DNA of 64,000 nucleotides, from positions 46,282,253 to 46,346,252 of the forward strand of contig OX457043.1 in the NCBI GenBank assembly GCA_949752735.1. The letters are read 5' to 3'. This document shows, one piece after another, positions 11,462 through 24,600 of the stretch; within the stretch, counting starts at the first letter, position 1, and each line of letters begins with the position of its first letter. The notes beneath the pieces are model-generated. The model saw nothing but the letters and a program-made list of their open reading frames with translations. It was not told where the DNA came from and searched no databases. The stretch comes from Lumbricus terrestris (Eukaryota; Annelida; Clitellata; Crassiclitellata; Lumbricidae). The position numbers were made by a program, and so were the translations under genes.

Positions 11462-11738
11462 ATTTGGGGGCGGGGGCGGTAGAGTAATGGATAACACACT
11501 GGCGTAGAGAGCGAGAGGTGGCGAGTTCGAGCCCCCGTTGGGCGGATTTGCTTTGTAGGCTGCTGTTAGCGCCGTGTAAGCTTATTGCAGGCTGTCTGTT
11601 CAGCTAGTTTAGTTAAGAAATTTTGTGCATTCTGTGATCTGCGTTCTTGTGAATTGTTTCAACTGCATAGACTAAATGTACGCTGTGACCGGTTGCGTTC
11701 TATCAACCGGATTGTTAAATAAAGAAAAATATTATTAC
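11462..11738 (+). mobile_element. tRNA-derived SINE, family B
   Basis: Begins GGGGGCGGTAGAGTAATGG and carries a B-box-like GAGTTCGAGCCCC about 60 bp in, the arrangement of a tRNA-derived RNA polymerase III promoter. The body (ACACTGGCGTAGAGAGCGAG, then TTGTAGGCTG and TTCTGTGATCTGCGTTCTTG) matches the copy at 36955-37420. The 3' end runs into TTAAATAAAGAAAAATATT. The pairing with a second copy supports a dispersed family. Confidence 0.75.
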
Positions 11739-12250
11739 TATGGAATATTAGACAATGTCCTACACTATCATTGTCTAAGAAAAGCTTACGCTATCATTTT
11801 GATCGTACATGTATCCAAAAATCTCTTTATGTTTTATTATAATCTCACATGCATACGTTTTTCACTGATTAAATTTTATTGTTTAGTAATTAGCCTAGAG
11901 TCAGATCTACCTAATTTTAGTTAAGATTTTTCTTAGGTATAGGCTTGGGCATAATCGTAATCATTTACTGCCATACCTATGGCAAGTAACTCAAGTAACG
12001 CTTGGCCTTAGCAGCTTTTGTATTTTGTTTCACTATATTTAATTATTATTGACACCGTGAATTGGATTTAATAAACTGTAAAACTGGATGGTTGGCTACA
12101 CAACGAAATCAATAATTGATTGATCGATCGATCGATTGATTGAGTGATTGATTGACTTTATTTAATGCAGATGTTTCGCAACAAAACTTGCTCTTTCAAC
12201 GCCAGATGTCACAGCTGACTAGCCTCGTCTCCTTGTCACTCTCTTTTTCG
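11739..12250. other. AT-rich sequence, nothing recognised
   Basis: A segment near 12056-12083 repeats the sequence just left of the SINE (11429-11456): TGAATTGG then TTTAATAAACTGTAAA. A short GATT/GATC run is at 12115-12153. Confidence 0.45.
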
Positions 12251-12602
12251 CTCAACCTGTTTCTGTCTGTCTGTATGTCTGCCTGTCTGTCTGTCTGTCT
12301 ATCCCCATCTCTCTGTCTCGCTCGGTCTCTCTGTATCTCTCCCTGTCTCTCTTCGTCCCTGCCTGTCTCTTTCTCTCTCACGGCCTCTCTGTATCTCTCC
12401 CTGTCTCTCTTCGTCCCTGCCTGTCTCTTCCTCTCTCACGGCTTCTCTATATCTCTCCCTGTCTCTCTTCGTCCCTGCCTGTCTCTTCCTCTCTCACGGC
12501 CTCTCTATATCTCTCCTTATCTCTTCGTCCTTGCCTGTCTGGCTATCGGTCTGCCTGTCTGTCTCTCTCTCTCGGTCACTCTCTGTCTCTCTCTGTCTGT
12601 CT
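12250..12602. repeat. CTGT / CTCTGTCT array with ~58-bp tandem repeat
   Basis: After a short CTGT block, a unit of roughly 58 bp repeats three to four times between about 12320 and 12530. Each copy holds TTCGTCCCTGCCTGTCTCTT and CTCTCACGGC. Confidence 0.88.
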
Positions 12603-12862
12603 GAATCATCTGAGTCTGTGTCAACTGATATAACGTAACCGGATCTAAGAACTTTTCAGCGCCGTTATTATAATGTATGAGGTGCCAATCAAAGGGCGTT
12701 TCCATGGAAACCACCAACTGTGTAGGTAGCAGAAATCCGCTGGGATATTACGTGACATTCAAGACGATCTGAAAGCACAGGTAAGATGACCAACGAACTC
12801 AATGACAGTCATTCTGCTGTTTAATGTTTATGATGCTGAGCCTGATGCTACTGCTAGTGATG

Positions 12863-14819
<1,957 letters not shown>

Positions 14820-14904
14820 ATATATATGGAAAAAGTGGCGAAGGGCATGTCCATGAAGCGACCAACCCTCGAATCGAGGATGGTTAAAGACAAGACAAGA
14901 CAAG

Positions 14905-15120
14905 AATATATATATATATATATATATAATATATATATATACTATCACTGTCTCTGTACCTGTCACTCCATCTCCTAAATCTCTGTCTTTTCCCTCTCTA
15001 CATCTGTCTTTCCGTCCCTCTCTGTATCTCTCTGTCTCACTGTCTTTCATTCTCTATCTGCCTCACTGTCTCTGTCTGTGTCTCTCCGTGTATCTTTCTC
15101 ACCCACTCTCCACTTTCTCT
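14905..15120. repeat. AT run followed by CTGT/CTCT-rich tract
   Basis: TA repeats at 14906-14941, then degenerate TCTCTGTC units to about 15120. Confidence 0.85.
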
Positions 15121-15495
15121 TTCAGTTTGATTGTGACTTGCTTTGGTGACTACAGCATTTAGCTATTGACATCGTTGTCACTGGCTTTCCTTTTGACTTC
15201 CAATGAAGCCCAAAGGAGGTAGCAAAGCAGGTAAGATTTCTTAATAAACTCCGCAAAATCGCCTCCTATCTCTCATTTCTGCCGCTGTAGCTACTGGCAT
15301 GGCGATTATGTTACCGCTGATGGATATTATCTTACGGCAACAGATGAGTTCCATGCACAGCTAGGATTTCTGATTGAACTTGAGCGACAAACGAGACCAC
15401 TCACTCTGCCAGAGCATGCATCTGATATAGCCTATGACCGAACAGCGTATACAACTATACATGTATACATGTACATGCGCTGGTCGTAGAGGTTA

Positions 15496-15727
15496 TCTTG
15501 GACGCTGGTTCCCTTGGAGGCTGGTTCCCTTGGACGCTGGTTCCCTTGGACGCTGGTTCCCTTGGACGCTGGTTCCCTTGAACGCTGGTTCCCTTGAACG
15601 CTGGTTCCCTTGAACGCTGGTTCCCTTGGACGCTGGTTCCCTTGGACGCTGGTTCCCTTGGACGCTGGTCCCCTTGAACGCTGGTTCCCTTGAACGCTGG
15701 TTCCCTTGAACGCTGGTTCCCTTGTAC
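15496..15727. repeat. 16-bp minisatellite
   Basis: Fourteen to fifteen copies of a 16-bp unit TTGGACGCTGGTTCCC, with TTGAACG variants in blocks. Because 16 is not a multiple of 3, one minus-strand frame passes through all phases and encodes a 16-residue repeat within a 94-codon frame (15493-15777). No evidence of a gene. Confidence 0.95.
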
Positions 15728-15980
15728 GATTCTCCTTTCATCTGATGTGTAAATGCACCTCTGCTGTTTGAAAACATTGATGTTCGGAATCGATCTAAAA
15801 GCGTATACTTTGTCTTAACGCCTAATAGACAAGGCTTGGAATTCTAAAAGGGCTCTAGAAATCACTCCTAGAAGCAAATCATGTAACAATTTGCTAACCG
15901 GTGTTTCTAGACTAATTTGACCCTGCTGAAAACGAAAATCGCTGTTAGCAAGCTGGATTTTTGGCCGTTTAATGGGAAAA

Positions 15981-16640
15981 CAAGATGGCGGACAAAATGG
16001 CGGTCAGTTGCTTCAAATGGCTATAAGTAAAGTATTGTATGTGACAGAAACACGATTTTAGACTCTAAATTAAGATTATAGGGTGCAAGGAATACACTGG
16101 AACCAAATACACATATGTAGCACTGCAAGAAAATCAAAATGGCGGACAAAATGGCGGCTAGAATCTTAAAATGGCTGTAAGTGAAGTTATGTATGCAGTG
16201 GAATCATGATTTCAGGGTCTAAATCAACATTTTCGGGGTCAAGGAATGCAATTGAAGCAAGGTAACATATGTGGCATTGCACGGAAGCCAAGATGGCGGA
16301 CAAAATGGCGGACAAAATCTTAAAATGGCTATAAGTGAAGTTATGTATGCAATGGAATCATGATTTCAGGGTCTAAATCAACATTTTCGGGGTCAAGGAA
16401 TGCAATGGAAGCAAGGTAACATATGTGGCATTGCACGGAAACCAGGATGGCGGACAAAATGGCGGACAAAATCTTAAAATGGTCATAAATGAAGACATTT
16501 ATGCAACTAAATTATGATTTCAGGGTTTAAATCAACATTTTCGAGGCCAGGGCATGTGACGAAACGAATGTGACATATATAGCACTGCCTGGACACCAAA
16601 ATGGCGAACAAAATGGCGGAAAGAATTTCAAAATGGATGT
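15981..16640 (+). repeat. Left-arm tandem array, ~154-bp unit with ATGGCGG doublets
   Basis: Five units start near 15981, 16134, 16288, 16443 and 16597. Each carries two AAAATGGCGG or AAGATGGCGG motifs 13-14 bp apart, then a conserved run including TATAAGTGAAGTTATGTATG, ATCATGATTTCAGGGTCTAA and GGCATTGCACGGAA. The motif resembles the YY1 consensus AANATGGCGGC. Confidence 0.9.
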
Positions 16641-16699
16641 TAGTGAAGTCATGCATGCAATGGGAACTTGATTCAAATTTTTGCCAGGTCTTTGCAAGA

Positions 16700-18600
16700 T
16701 GGTATCTGAAACCTGCGCAGTTGAATTTATCTACAATGTTCCCTTATTTGACCAGATATGATCATTCAACTTATCGCAATGCCTTCAGCAAGTCTTAAAC
16801 CAAGGAGTGTTCTTCAAAAAATACTGAAAACATTATAAAGGAAGATTGGTATATCATGCAGTGCCTTATTCGATCGTATCAAGCTGACTGTCCATGGATC
16901 TGGAAAAACGATTGTGCCATGGACTTTTCTCAAAATCAATGGGATTGGATTCTCTCTGCAAAAGTAACTTGTCCAGTCCGCATTTCTATAGCAGAGTCAT
17001 TGCATTTGTTTATTTACAATATTTTACGTAGTGCCTCTTCAAGGTGGGCTGTCGGGAATCGCTCCCGACTTAACTACAACTAAATAGGACAGTTTTTAGA
17101 TTCTTACGGAACAGAGTGGAGTGACCCATGGGCATGCAATAAGCGCTGTGAAAAGGGGTTGGCCCTTCCCATTCCAGATTTTAGTAGGAGCTACAGAGAA
17201 TGAAAGGTGATGTCGAATAGCAGACCGCGAGTGAACCAGCTCAGCTTGGTCCGCCAACCGAAGAGTAGATCGACGCTGGACATCCGACGTTGAAAAACAG
17301 AGTTCTTTCAGACATAGTGGGGTTATAGTCCATCAAGGCACTACCTAAGCAATACACAGAGCCTGCAGGCAATCCGCTGCAGGAAAGGGAGCCAATGCAA
17401 GACATCCGGACATCCCACATATTGTATGAGACATAACCAAATATTGCGATATGCCCATAAGTCGTGACGCAGTTCATCCAACCTGTTGCAGACAAATTAT
17501 TGATGGACAAGCAATGGTTCGAGCAATAGGGAACCTCCAAACGCGAAGACATTTGGTGACCTGACAGATACAGTGGATACCTGTGTACAGGTAGCCTACT
17601 TTCGATTGGCTACAAGAGGGTTAATAATTATTGCCTTCGAAAGATGTAGTGGACATTGCTTTTAAAAAGTGAAATCGTACAGAAAATTACCACCACAACT
17701 CTGTCACTGTGTGGAGTCCTGAAATACTTCGTTGTCAGAAAATTGGCTGTATGTTCTTGGTATGCTTGAAAGAAAGACTGATCTAGCTTTAAACATTTCT
17801 GTCTATTCAGCTCTCAACAGCCACATTTGGAGATATGGACTAGAGCGGTTGCTGGTGGTTACGTGAAAAAAGATAAGGTGTTGTCCACTGCCGGGTCATA
17901 ATGTGTTTGCTTTATATTTAACGGTGTTTTGGTGATGTCAGGAACATCAGCGGAACGGAAGCTCATCCAAATCACGTAACTATGAAGATGAAGAATAGAG
18001 TATCCTTCATGCTACAACTGGATGTGATTTGACATATTTAGCAGGAATCAGCTGAAACAATGCATGAATAAACTATTTGAAAGTTCCCACTTATTTTTTT
18101 ACATTTGGAACATTCTATTATGAGCTCATTACCAAGAGCTCTGTAAGTTTGGAAAGGCCCATTTTCTAGATATTGATGTTCAGATATCATCCTCATCTTC
18201 ATAGGATGGAGTGTGGTGGAAGAAAGTAATCTTTACCAGTGTGCGCCAAAGCCACATTACAGAGTTTGTCTACAGCAATTCATGTGAAGTTGACAAACGT
18301 AGCATCAGGCTCTGCTGCTATCGAAGTGCGATCTTGTCATGTGCACTCAGGTGCAATTGCATTGACAGTAGCAAGGCCTGAATTGACTCTACGGTAGGTC
18401 TACCCTATATCCGTCAAGTCATGAAAAGTTGAAACTATTGATAGATCAAGTTATGAAACATTGAAGCATGCATCCTGCATATACATAAAACCAGCAATAG
18501 TTAAACTGCAGTGCAGTCATAGGCTACTAAAAAATTTCACTATAGGTATGACAATTTCACTGCATAACACTGCAAGTGATTTTGTTGGAAGCATATGACC
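16700..18600. other. Unique core of the foldback element
   Basis: AT-rich sequence between the arms. The longest frames are 75 codons on plus (16856-17083) and 103 codons on minus (17241-17552). Neither shows a transposase motif. It may be a decayed coding region or captured host DNA. Confidence 0.4.
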
Positions 18601-19622
18601 TGGAAATTACTAGTCCAGACTGAAATCAAGTCTCCATCGCATATGTTCAAGACATCACTCATAGCCAGTTGAAGTTTTTGTCCACCATTTTGGTTTTTGG
18701 TTTTCTGGCAGTGTCACATAATATATTCCGTGCTTTTAATTTCATCACTTTCCTTAATTCCGAAAATTCTCATTTACATTCTGAATTGATTTATTCATTA
18801 GATACAGAAATTCACTAACAGCCAATTCGATAATTTGGCCGCCATTTTGGTGTCCAGGCAGTGCTATATATGTCACATTTTTTTCATCACATGCCTTGAC
18901 CTTGAAAATGTTGATTTAGACCGTGAAATCATGATTTCATTGCATACATAACTTCACTTATAGCCATTTTAAGATTTTATCCGCCATTTTGTCCGCCATC
19001 TTGGTTTCCGTGCAATGCCACATATGTTACCTTGCTTCCATTGCATTCCTTGACCCCGAAAATGTTGATTTAGACCCTGAAATCATGATTCCATTGCATA
19101 CATAACTTCACTTATAGCCATTTTAAGATTTTGTCCGCCATTTTGTCCGCCATCTTGGCTTCCGTGCAATGCCACATATGTTACCTTGCTTCAATTGCAT
19201 TCCTTGACCCCGAAAATGTTGATTTAGACCCTGAAATCATGATTCCATTGCATACATAACTTCACTTATAGCCATTTTAAGATTTTGTCCGCCATTTTGT
19301 CCGCCATCTTGGCTTCCGTGCAATGCCACATATGTTACCTTGCTTCAATTGCATTCCTTGACCCCGAAAATGTTGATTTAGACCCTGAAATCATGATTCC
19401 ACTGCATACATAACTTCACTTACAGCCATTGTAAGATTCTAGCCGCCATTTTGTCCGCCATTTTGATTTTCTTGCAGTGCTACATATGTGTATTTGGTTC
19501 CATTGTATTCCTTGCACTCTATAATCTTAATTTAGAGTCTAAAATCGTGTTCCTGTCACATACAATACTTTACTTATAGCCATTTGAAGCAACTGACCGC
19601 CATTTTGTCCGCCATCTTGTTT
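18600..19622 (-). repeat. Right-arm tandem array, inverted ~154-bp units
   Basis: The same unit as the left arm in inverse orientation, with CCGCCATTTTGTCCGCCAT-type doublets near 18981, 19135, 19289, 19442 and 19598, a single degenerate one near 18838, and a more decayed unit near 18684. The units around 19021-19174 and 19175-19328 look almost identical, which suggests a recent tandem duplication absent from the left arm. Confidence 0.88.
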
Positions 19623-19924
19623 TCCCATTGAACGGCCAAAAATCCAGCTTGCTAACAGCGATTTTCGTTTTCAGCAGGGTCAAATTAGTCTAGAAACACC
19701 GGTTAGCAAATTGTTACATGATTTGCTTCTAGCAGTGCCATTTTGAGATTCCAAGCCTGGTCTATAATGCTTTGTTTTGTTTTGTTTTGCTTTGCTGATC
19801 GGTAGCGAATAGACATCCCTGTAACAATTATTACTTGTGGATGCCTGGCACAAAGCGTGAAGAAACATCGTCGACCGCCGGAATATGGTTGCCAAAACAT
19901 TCCCACTAGTGTAGGGTAACTAAT

Positions 19925-20034
19925 TTATCCATGCATCCATTCACTATTCCATTCATCCATCGATTCATTTATAAATATAGATCCAATCACTCCTCCATAA
20001 ATCTATCCATCGATCCATCCACACATCCATCCAT

Positions 20035-20069
<35 letters not shown>

Positions 20070-20245
20070 TATATCCACCTATCAAACAAACTATGGACCC
20101 ATCCACCCACTTATGATCCATTCATAAAATGATCCATCCATTCACACATTAATCCTTCCATCCATCCATCAATCCATCAATCCATTTATTCATCCGTCTC
20201 ACCGTCTGTCCATCCATCCATCCATCCATCCATCTATCCATTCCA
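19925..20245. repeat. Degenerate ATCC array with central AT run
   Basis: ATCC/ATTC units on both sides of an AT run (20033-20071). Confidence 0.85.
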
Positions 20246-21370
20246 GCAGCTATACCCAGCCACACATCCTCCCAAACGTTATATAGTCTTATAACAACAG
20301 AATTCATAAACCTGGAAGTTAGGATTAATTAATAATGAAAAAGATCTGATCCATAGCGAGACGAGTTTGTTTGAATTTGGTACACGACCAAAAAGAAGGA
20401 GATCGGAAATATAACAAACTATCGAGGAAAGAAATGACAGTTTCAAAGAAATCCTGAAAATCTTATGGATGAGTTGTCTAACGTTGTCCACAGACACGGC
20501 TAGATGTTTGCGACCCGCACAATTATTTTAATAAAGAAGTATTCTCTTATATAAATAGCAAAACAATCGTTAAAAAGTGTACATTGTTTACACCGTTTCA
20601 AGTGTCCGAGCGATGTTCACATCATCGACATGCACGCAGCATTGAGACCAACAATGGCGACTACAGTCAATATTTGCAAACTGATCCTTTGGGTGGGTGG
20701 GGTTTCTAATAGGAGCGTGACACAATTCGTCCCAGATTTTCCCCAAACATTGGAGTTACTTCGAGCATTTATTCTACTTTGATCCACTGGATGAAACCTG
20801 GCTTTGAAGATAAATTATTGTCGTTAGTGATCGTTATTTACTTCTTTTCCAACAATGTTCAAACTTCCAGGTCTTGTTTGAATCTACTACTGAAATGAGT
20901 CTAAGCAAAAACCAGAACTTGACGGCCTCTTAACTGTGGGACTTGTTGCATCGTTAAGTTCCAAGTGGTTGCTTTAATTATTTTGAACATTTGAAAAGCG
21001 CCTCTGGTAGTTTGAATGTTCAGAAGCGAAGCCCTCCTGTGATCAAGGCTCTTTAAAAAGAAGCATGCAGTTTTGAGAAGAGGACACGAAGAAGAAGAGA
21101 GACTGCCAGAAGGAATTGTTTAGCACTTTAGCCTATCGCGAACAGAAAGACAAGACGCATTATTCCAAAGTGAAGGACCAATTGAAGCAAGTGATAGAGA
21201 CTGAAGAGGCTGTTGTTAAAATGTAATTGGCCATTATAGTTATAGGCAACTTCTCTTTCCTGATGCTCAATGTAAGCGTTTCTATATATAATAATAAAAT
21301 ATACCCATTGTATCATTCCTCTGAATTATCCAGATTCAAGATCTGCCTGAAACCTAAGCATGTTGATAAC
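20246..21370. other. Intergenic sequence, nothing recognised
   Basis: No frame above about 72 codons and no element ends recognised. Confidence 0.45.
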
Positions 21371-21371
21371 C

Positions 21372-21485
21372 CACACCATAATATTTTTACGCCTGCTATT
21401 ATACACTGTCCGTAAACGATATTAAACATACTTGGGATCATGCCGCTGGTTTGGCTTCTTCCTTAGTGATTTTCAGCAGAGGTTG
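21372..21485 (-). repeat. Copy 1 of a duplicated ~115-bp segment with possible coding tail
   Basis: Matches 22140-22262 in CATAAT-TTTTTAC-CCTGC, CACTGTCCGT and CATACTTGGGATCATGCCGC. On the minus strand both copies end in a short frame with the same stop codon (copy 1, 21485-21438: QPLLKITKEEAKPAA). Of the four differences in its last ten sense codons, three are synonymous. In copy 1 the frame continues upstream only into the AGT microsatellite, so it is probably a relic. Confidence 0.5.
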
Positions 21486-21499
21486 TAAAATTGGTTGTA

Positions 21500-21807
21500 G
21501 TAGAAGTAGTTGTAGTAGTAGCGATAGTGATAGTGATAGTGATAGCAATAGTGATAGCGAGAGCGATAATGGTAGTGATAGTAATATTGATAGAGATAGT
21601 GGTAGTGATAGCGATAGCGATAATGATATTGATATTGATATTGATAGTGATAGTGATAGTGGTAGTATCAGTATCAGTATCAGTATCAGTGGCAGTGGCA
21701 GCGGCAGCGGCAGCGGCAGCAGCAGTAGCAGTAGCAGCAGCAGCAGCATCAGCAGTAGCAGTAGCAGTGGCAGTGGCAGTGGCAGTAGCAGTAGCAGTAG
21801 CAGTAGC

Positions 21808-21887
<80 letters not shown>

Positions 21888-21905
21888 CAATAGTAATATT
21901 AGCAG
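21500..21905. repeat. AGT/GATAGT/CAG compound microsatellite
   Basis: Starts as GATAGT hexanucleotides (21520-21670), passes through AGTATC and GGCAGC variants, and ends as pure AGT (21805-21892). Long Leu, Thr/Ala, Ser or Val frames are repeat translations. Confidence 0.96.
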
Positions 21906-22139
21906 CATCTTCGTTTATTGATAATGATTTCTTGGTGCATGTCCTACCGCATCCACGTATAAGATTACATGGAAAAAGATTGTTTGTTACCATAATTGCT
22001 TTCATAGGAAGAAAGTTTGTTTGCTATTATTATTCTATATATAGAACTCTTCCTACATAACTTCTATCATCTTTCTATCCTCGGAATATCCAAATTTCGG
22101 GTCGTCCATAACCCGAAGCCCATTCTCCGTTCACAATAA

Positions 22140-22262
22140 TTCACATCATAATCTTTTTACACCTGCCTCGCTCACTGTCCGTGTATACATACGATAGCAT
22201 ACTTGGGATCATGCCGCCGGTTTAGCTGCTTCCTTTGTGATTTCCCGCAGACGCTGTCAAAT
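22140..22262 (-). repeat. Copy 2 of the duplicated segment, possible terminal exon
   Basis: The minus strand has a splice-acceptor-like CAACCTATTTGACAG (22269-22255 region), then QRLREITKEAAKPAA and a stop at 22211-22209. An in-frame stop just upstream of the AG means the coding stretch could only be a 3' exon. The conserved peptide end in both copies suggests coding origin, but non-coding flank is conserved too. Unproven. Confidence 0.35.
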
Positions 22263-22315
22263 AGGTTGAGAGTGCTTCTTGTACAGTCCGCCGATGGCAT
22301 TAAACTCTTCTTCTC

Positions 22316-22564
22316 TCAAGTCATCAGCGGTGCATCGCCCGCAGTGTTAAAGGACTTTCCGATCGTTTTAAGTTCTCCGTGACGGCTTTCGGTCGTTTTA
22401 TGCATGCATGGGACGAGAGGAACCAGTCGGCTGAAAGAACCAGCGGCAATCCTTCTTCGTTTTCTTCTGTCGTCGTCCAGTCTCTTCTTCTCCTCCGAAG
22501 GAGTGTCTTCTAATCTCCATCTAATGAAACTGGACGACGTCTCTTGCTGGGACTTATCTGTCAT
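22316..22564 (-). CDS. Unassigned short ORF, possible exon
   Basis: An 82-codon frame with ATG at 22564. Unlike the repeat-derived frames, its composition is protein-like: polar and charged, with a basic stretch (DDDRRKRRRIAAG) near residues 30-42 that resembles a nuclear localisation signal. It lies 50-100 bp upstream (minus direction) of the possible terminal exon at 22262, in a CpG-containing stretch. I do not recognise the family. It could equally be a chance frame, and I see no strong splice donor at its end. Confidence 0.25.
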   Translation of the reverse strand: MTDKSQQETSSSFIRWRLEDTPSEEKKRLDDDRRKRRRIAAGSFSRLVPLVPCMHKTTESRHGELKTIGKSFNTAGDAPLMT

Positions 22565-22569
22565 CGCAA

Positions 22570-23170
22570 TCGGGATGTCGTCGGACTCGCTGCTCCGTCA
22601 AGTTTTATCGACGACGAGGATGACGGTGGCGAGAGTTTAGTTCTATGCACTTCTTCGGTGAATCCCCTTTTGACGGTTGAATAGTTGAGTAAGCCACCTC
22701 TGACTTTTTCCAATCCATCTTAGTCGTAAAGTCAAAATTTCTAAAGCGCTGTTCTAAAGTTATAAGCGCAGGGCATGACTTTAATCATGAGCGCTACGCC
22801 GTTTCACAGGGTGGGCTACCGTCCGATGACGATGCAAGTCTCTTTTCCCGTCGATCTGCTGCTTTAGAAAAGGGATGAATATAATTGTGTGCACGCTTTC
22901 TCTGTGGTTAGAGTAGACCCTTTCCGCGTGGTACGCTGTTCGAGATCGCAAAAGTATAATAGTTAAAGCAATAAAGTCTCTCTCACAGAGTGAGTGCTAA
23001 CCATGGCCGCCCGATAGCATTTTTTCAAGAGGGCAAAAGTCGCAAAACGCGATGGCCACGATTAAATTTGTTAGCAAGAGATTGGAAATTGTTGCAGAGC
23101 ACGAGATTGAGAACACGAGTATTTTTCATAGATGTTTCTAAATGTAAATCTCTCGGTTTCACTTTGTGTT
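22570..23170. other. Intergenic sequence, nothing recognised
   Basis: Mixed composition with no supported feature. Confidence 0.4.
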
Positions 23171-23175
23171 TAATT

Positions 23176-23290
23176 AGTATCATTAGTATCATTAGTATCA
23201 TTAGTATCATCAGTATCATTAGTGTCATTTAGTATAATTTAGTATCATTAGTATCATTGGTATCATTAGTATCATCAGTGTCATTAGTAC
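23176..23290. repeat. 9-bp minisatellite (ATTAGTATC)
   Basis: About 12 copies of ATTAGTATC with single-base variants and one TTTAGTATAA interruption. Confidence 0.93.
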
Positions 23291-23397
23291 CTCAGTGCGA
23301 AGTTGCTAAAAAGAAAGAAGTATCATAGTCACAATTAGCCTACCTGCCAAATTTTCCAGGTCGGTCCAAGTGCCCATCTTGCCCTATGACATTGTAC

Positions 23398-23856
23398 CGG
23401 TGTCACGAAATAGAGTACCGGTATCCCCCATGAAAGCTATCCGGGGGGGATGAATTAATCTATCCCCCGGATGGAATTAACCGGTCTAGACTATCCGGGG
23501 GGATAAACTATTCCATCCCTTTTTTAAATCCGTATAATTGAAAATGTTATGCTCTAATCAAAATTTAAAATGACTCTAATTGTTTTAAGTGTCCTAAGCA
23601 ATGTTCAGAGAAAGGCAGCTCGAATTTATTTAGTGACTGACTGTTCTTAAGTGATTTAAATTTCAAAGTGCTCTAAAACCAAAGCAAAACAAATTATCTA
23701 GTAGGAACAAACATGCCTGTTAGTGTCATTGTTCAAAACAAAGCAGATGAAAATTAATTTGCAAAAATAAAAACGCGCGGAAATGACTTTTTCGATTTTT
23801 CTTCATTTGGGGGGAAGATACGATTAATACGGGAATACTCTACTTCGTGACAGCGG
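23398..23856. mobile_element. MITE-like element with CGGTGTCACGAAATAGAGTA ends
   Basis: Left end CGGTGTCACGAAATAGAGTA; the inverted right end, read on the minus strand, is CGCTGTCACGAAGTAGAGTA (two mismatches in 20). It is about 460 bp with no ORF, and contains an internal inverted pair TATCCGGGGGGG / TCTATCCCCCGG near 23440-23482. No clear target duplication, so the superfamily is open. Confidence 0.6.
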
Positions 23857-23859
23857 CGC

Positions 23860-24174
23860 CTATCATGGTGCTCTCGTGGTATTAACATTGAAGCGTAAAA
23901 ATATTATTGACATTGCACCTATAAATTTAGGCCTATCACTAACACAAGACAAACAATGCAATTTAAATACTTAAAAGTACAATGGCGTGTGCAATTGTGC
24001 AATTGTGCATTGCGCACTTAGAGTTAGGCCTAGAATACTTGAATTTCGGCGGTTGAGGCTCTTTTTACCGAAAATCACTATAAAGTAACAGCAAAGAAGC
24101 AAAATATAAATTTCGTTCAATTATTATAATAATTGTTAAAATGGTCGCTAAACGACTTCGTAGGCCTACATTGG

Positions 24175-24227
<53 letters not shown>

Positions 24228-24600
24228 GCCGTCCCAAGTCTAATAGCAGAACCAGCAAATAACCCTCGAAGATGGCTCATTAAAAGCCCAACAACATAAT
24301 TTTGACGGCTGAGCAATGCGTCCGAAGCTGTACATGTACGTTCGTAAACATTTGGTCACGGCTGTACCACTTTCTATGGCGCCTTTATGGTAATTCTCAA
24401 TGGATTAGTGACGTGTCCTTTGAAGTGAATGCGAAGTTGAGAATATTATGATTGGCAAAGAAAATGGATCGAAGTCCGATGGATCAGGGATACAATGGAT
24501 GAAGATATGGGATGAGCGGAATCCAGGTACGGTGGATGAACATTGTTATGTACTTAGGTTATTTATGGGCACTCATTTCTCACATACATTTTTATCCGCC
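23860..24600. other. Intergenic sequence with an AT run
   Basis: TA repeats at 24177-24222. No supported gene. Confidence 0.45.

Larger units (their letters stand above)
15822..19771. mobile_element. Large foldback-type element with ~1-kb inverted arms
   Basis: About 3.95 kb. The outer sequence of the left arm (GACAAGGCTTGGAAT near 15828, then AGAAGCAAATCATGTAACAA at 15870) recurs inverted at the right end (19712-19762). Both arms continue inward as inverted copies of a ~154-bp tandem unit: five clear units on the left, six to seven on the right. The centre (about 16700-18600) is not repeated and holds no frame over about 103 codons. This architecture (very long inverted repeats made of internal tandem repeats) matches foldback-type transposons in general. 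I cannot assign a superfamily, and no target duplication was found. Confidence 0.75.

Noticed and set aside
15496..15727. Regularly spaced repeats considered as a CRISPR array
   Set aside because: Units are contiguous 16-mers without unique spacers, in a eukaryotic setting.
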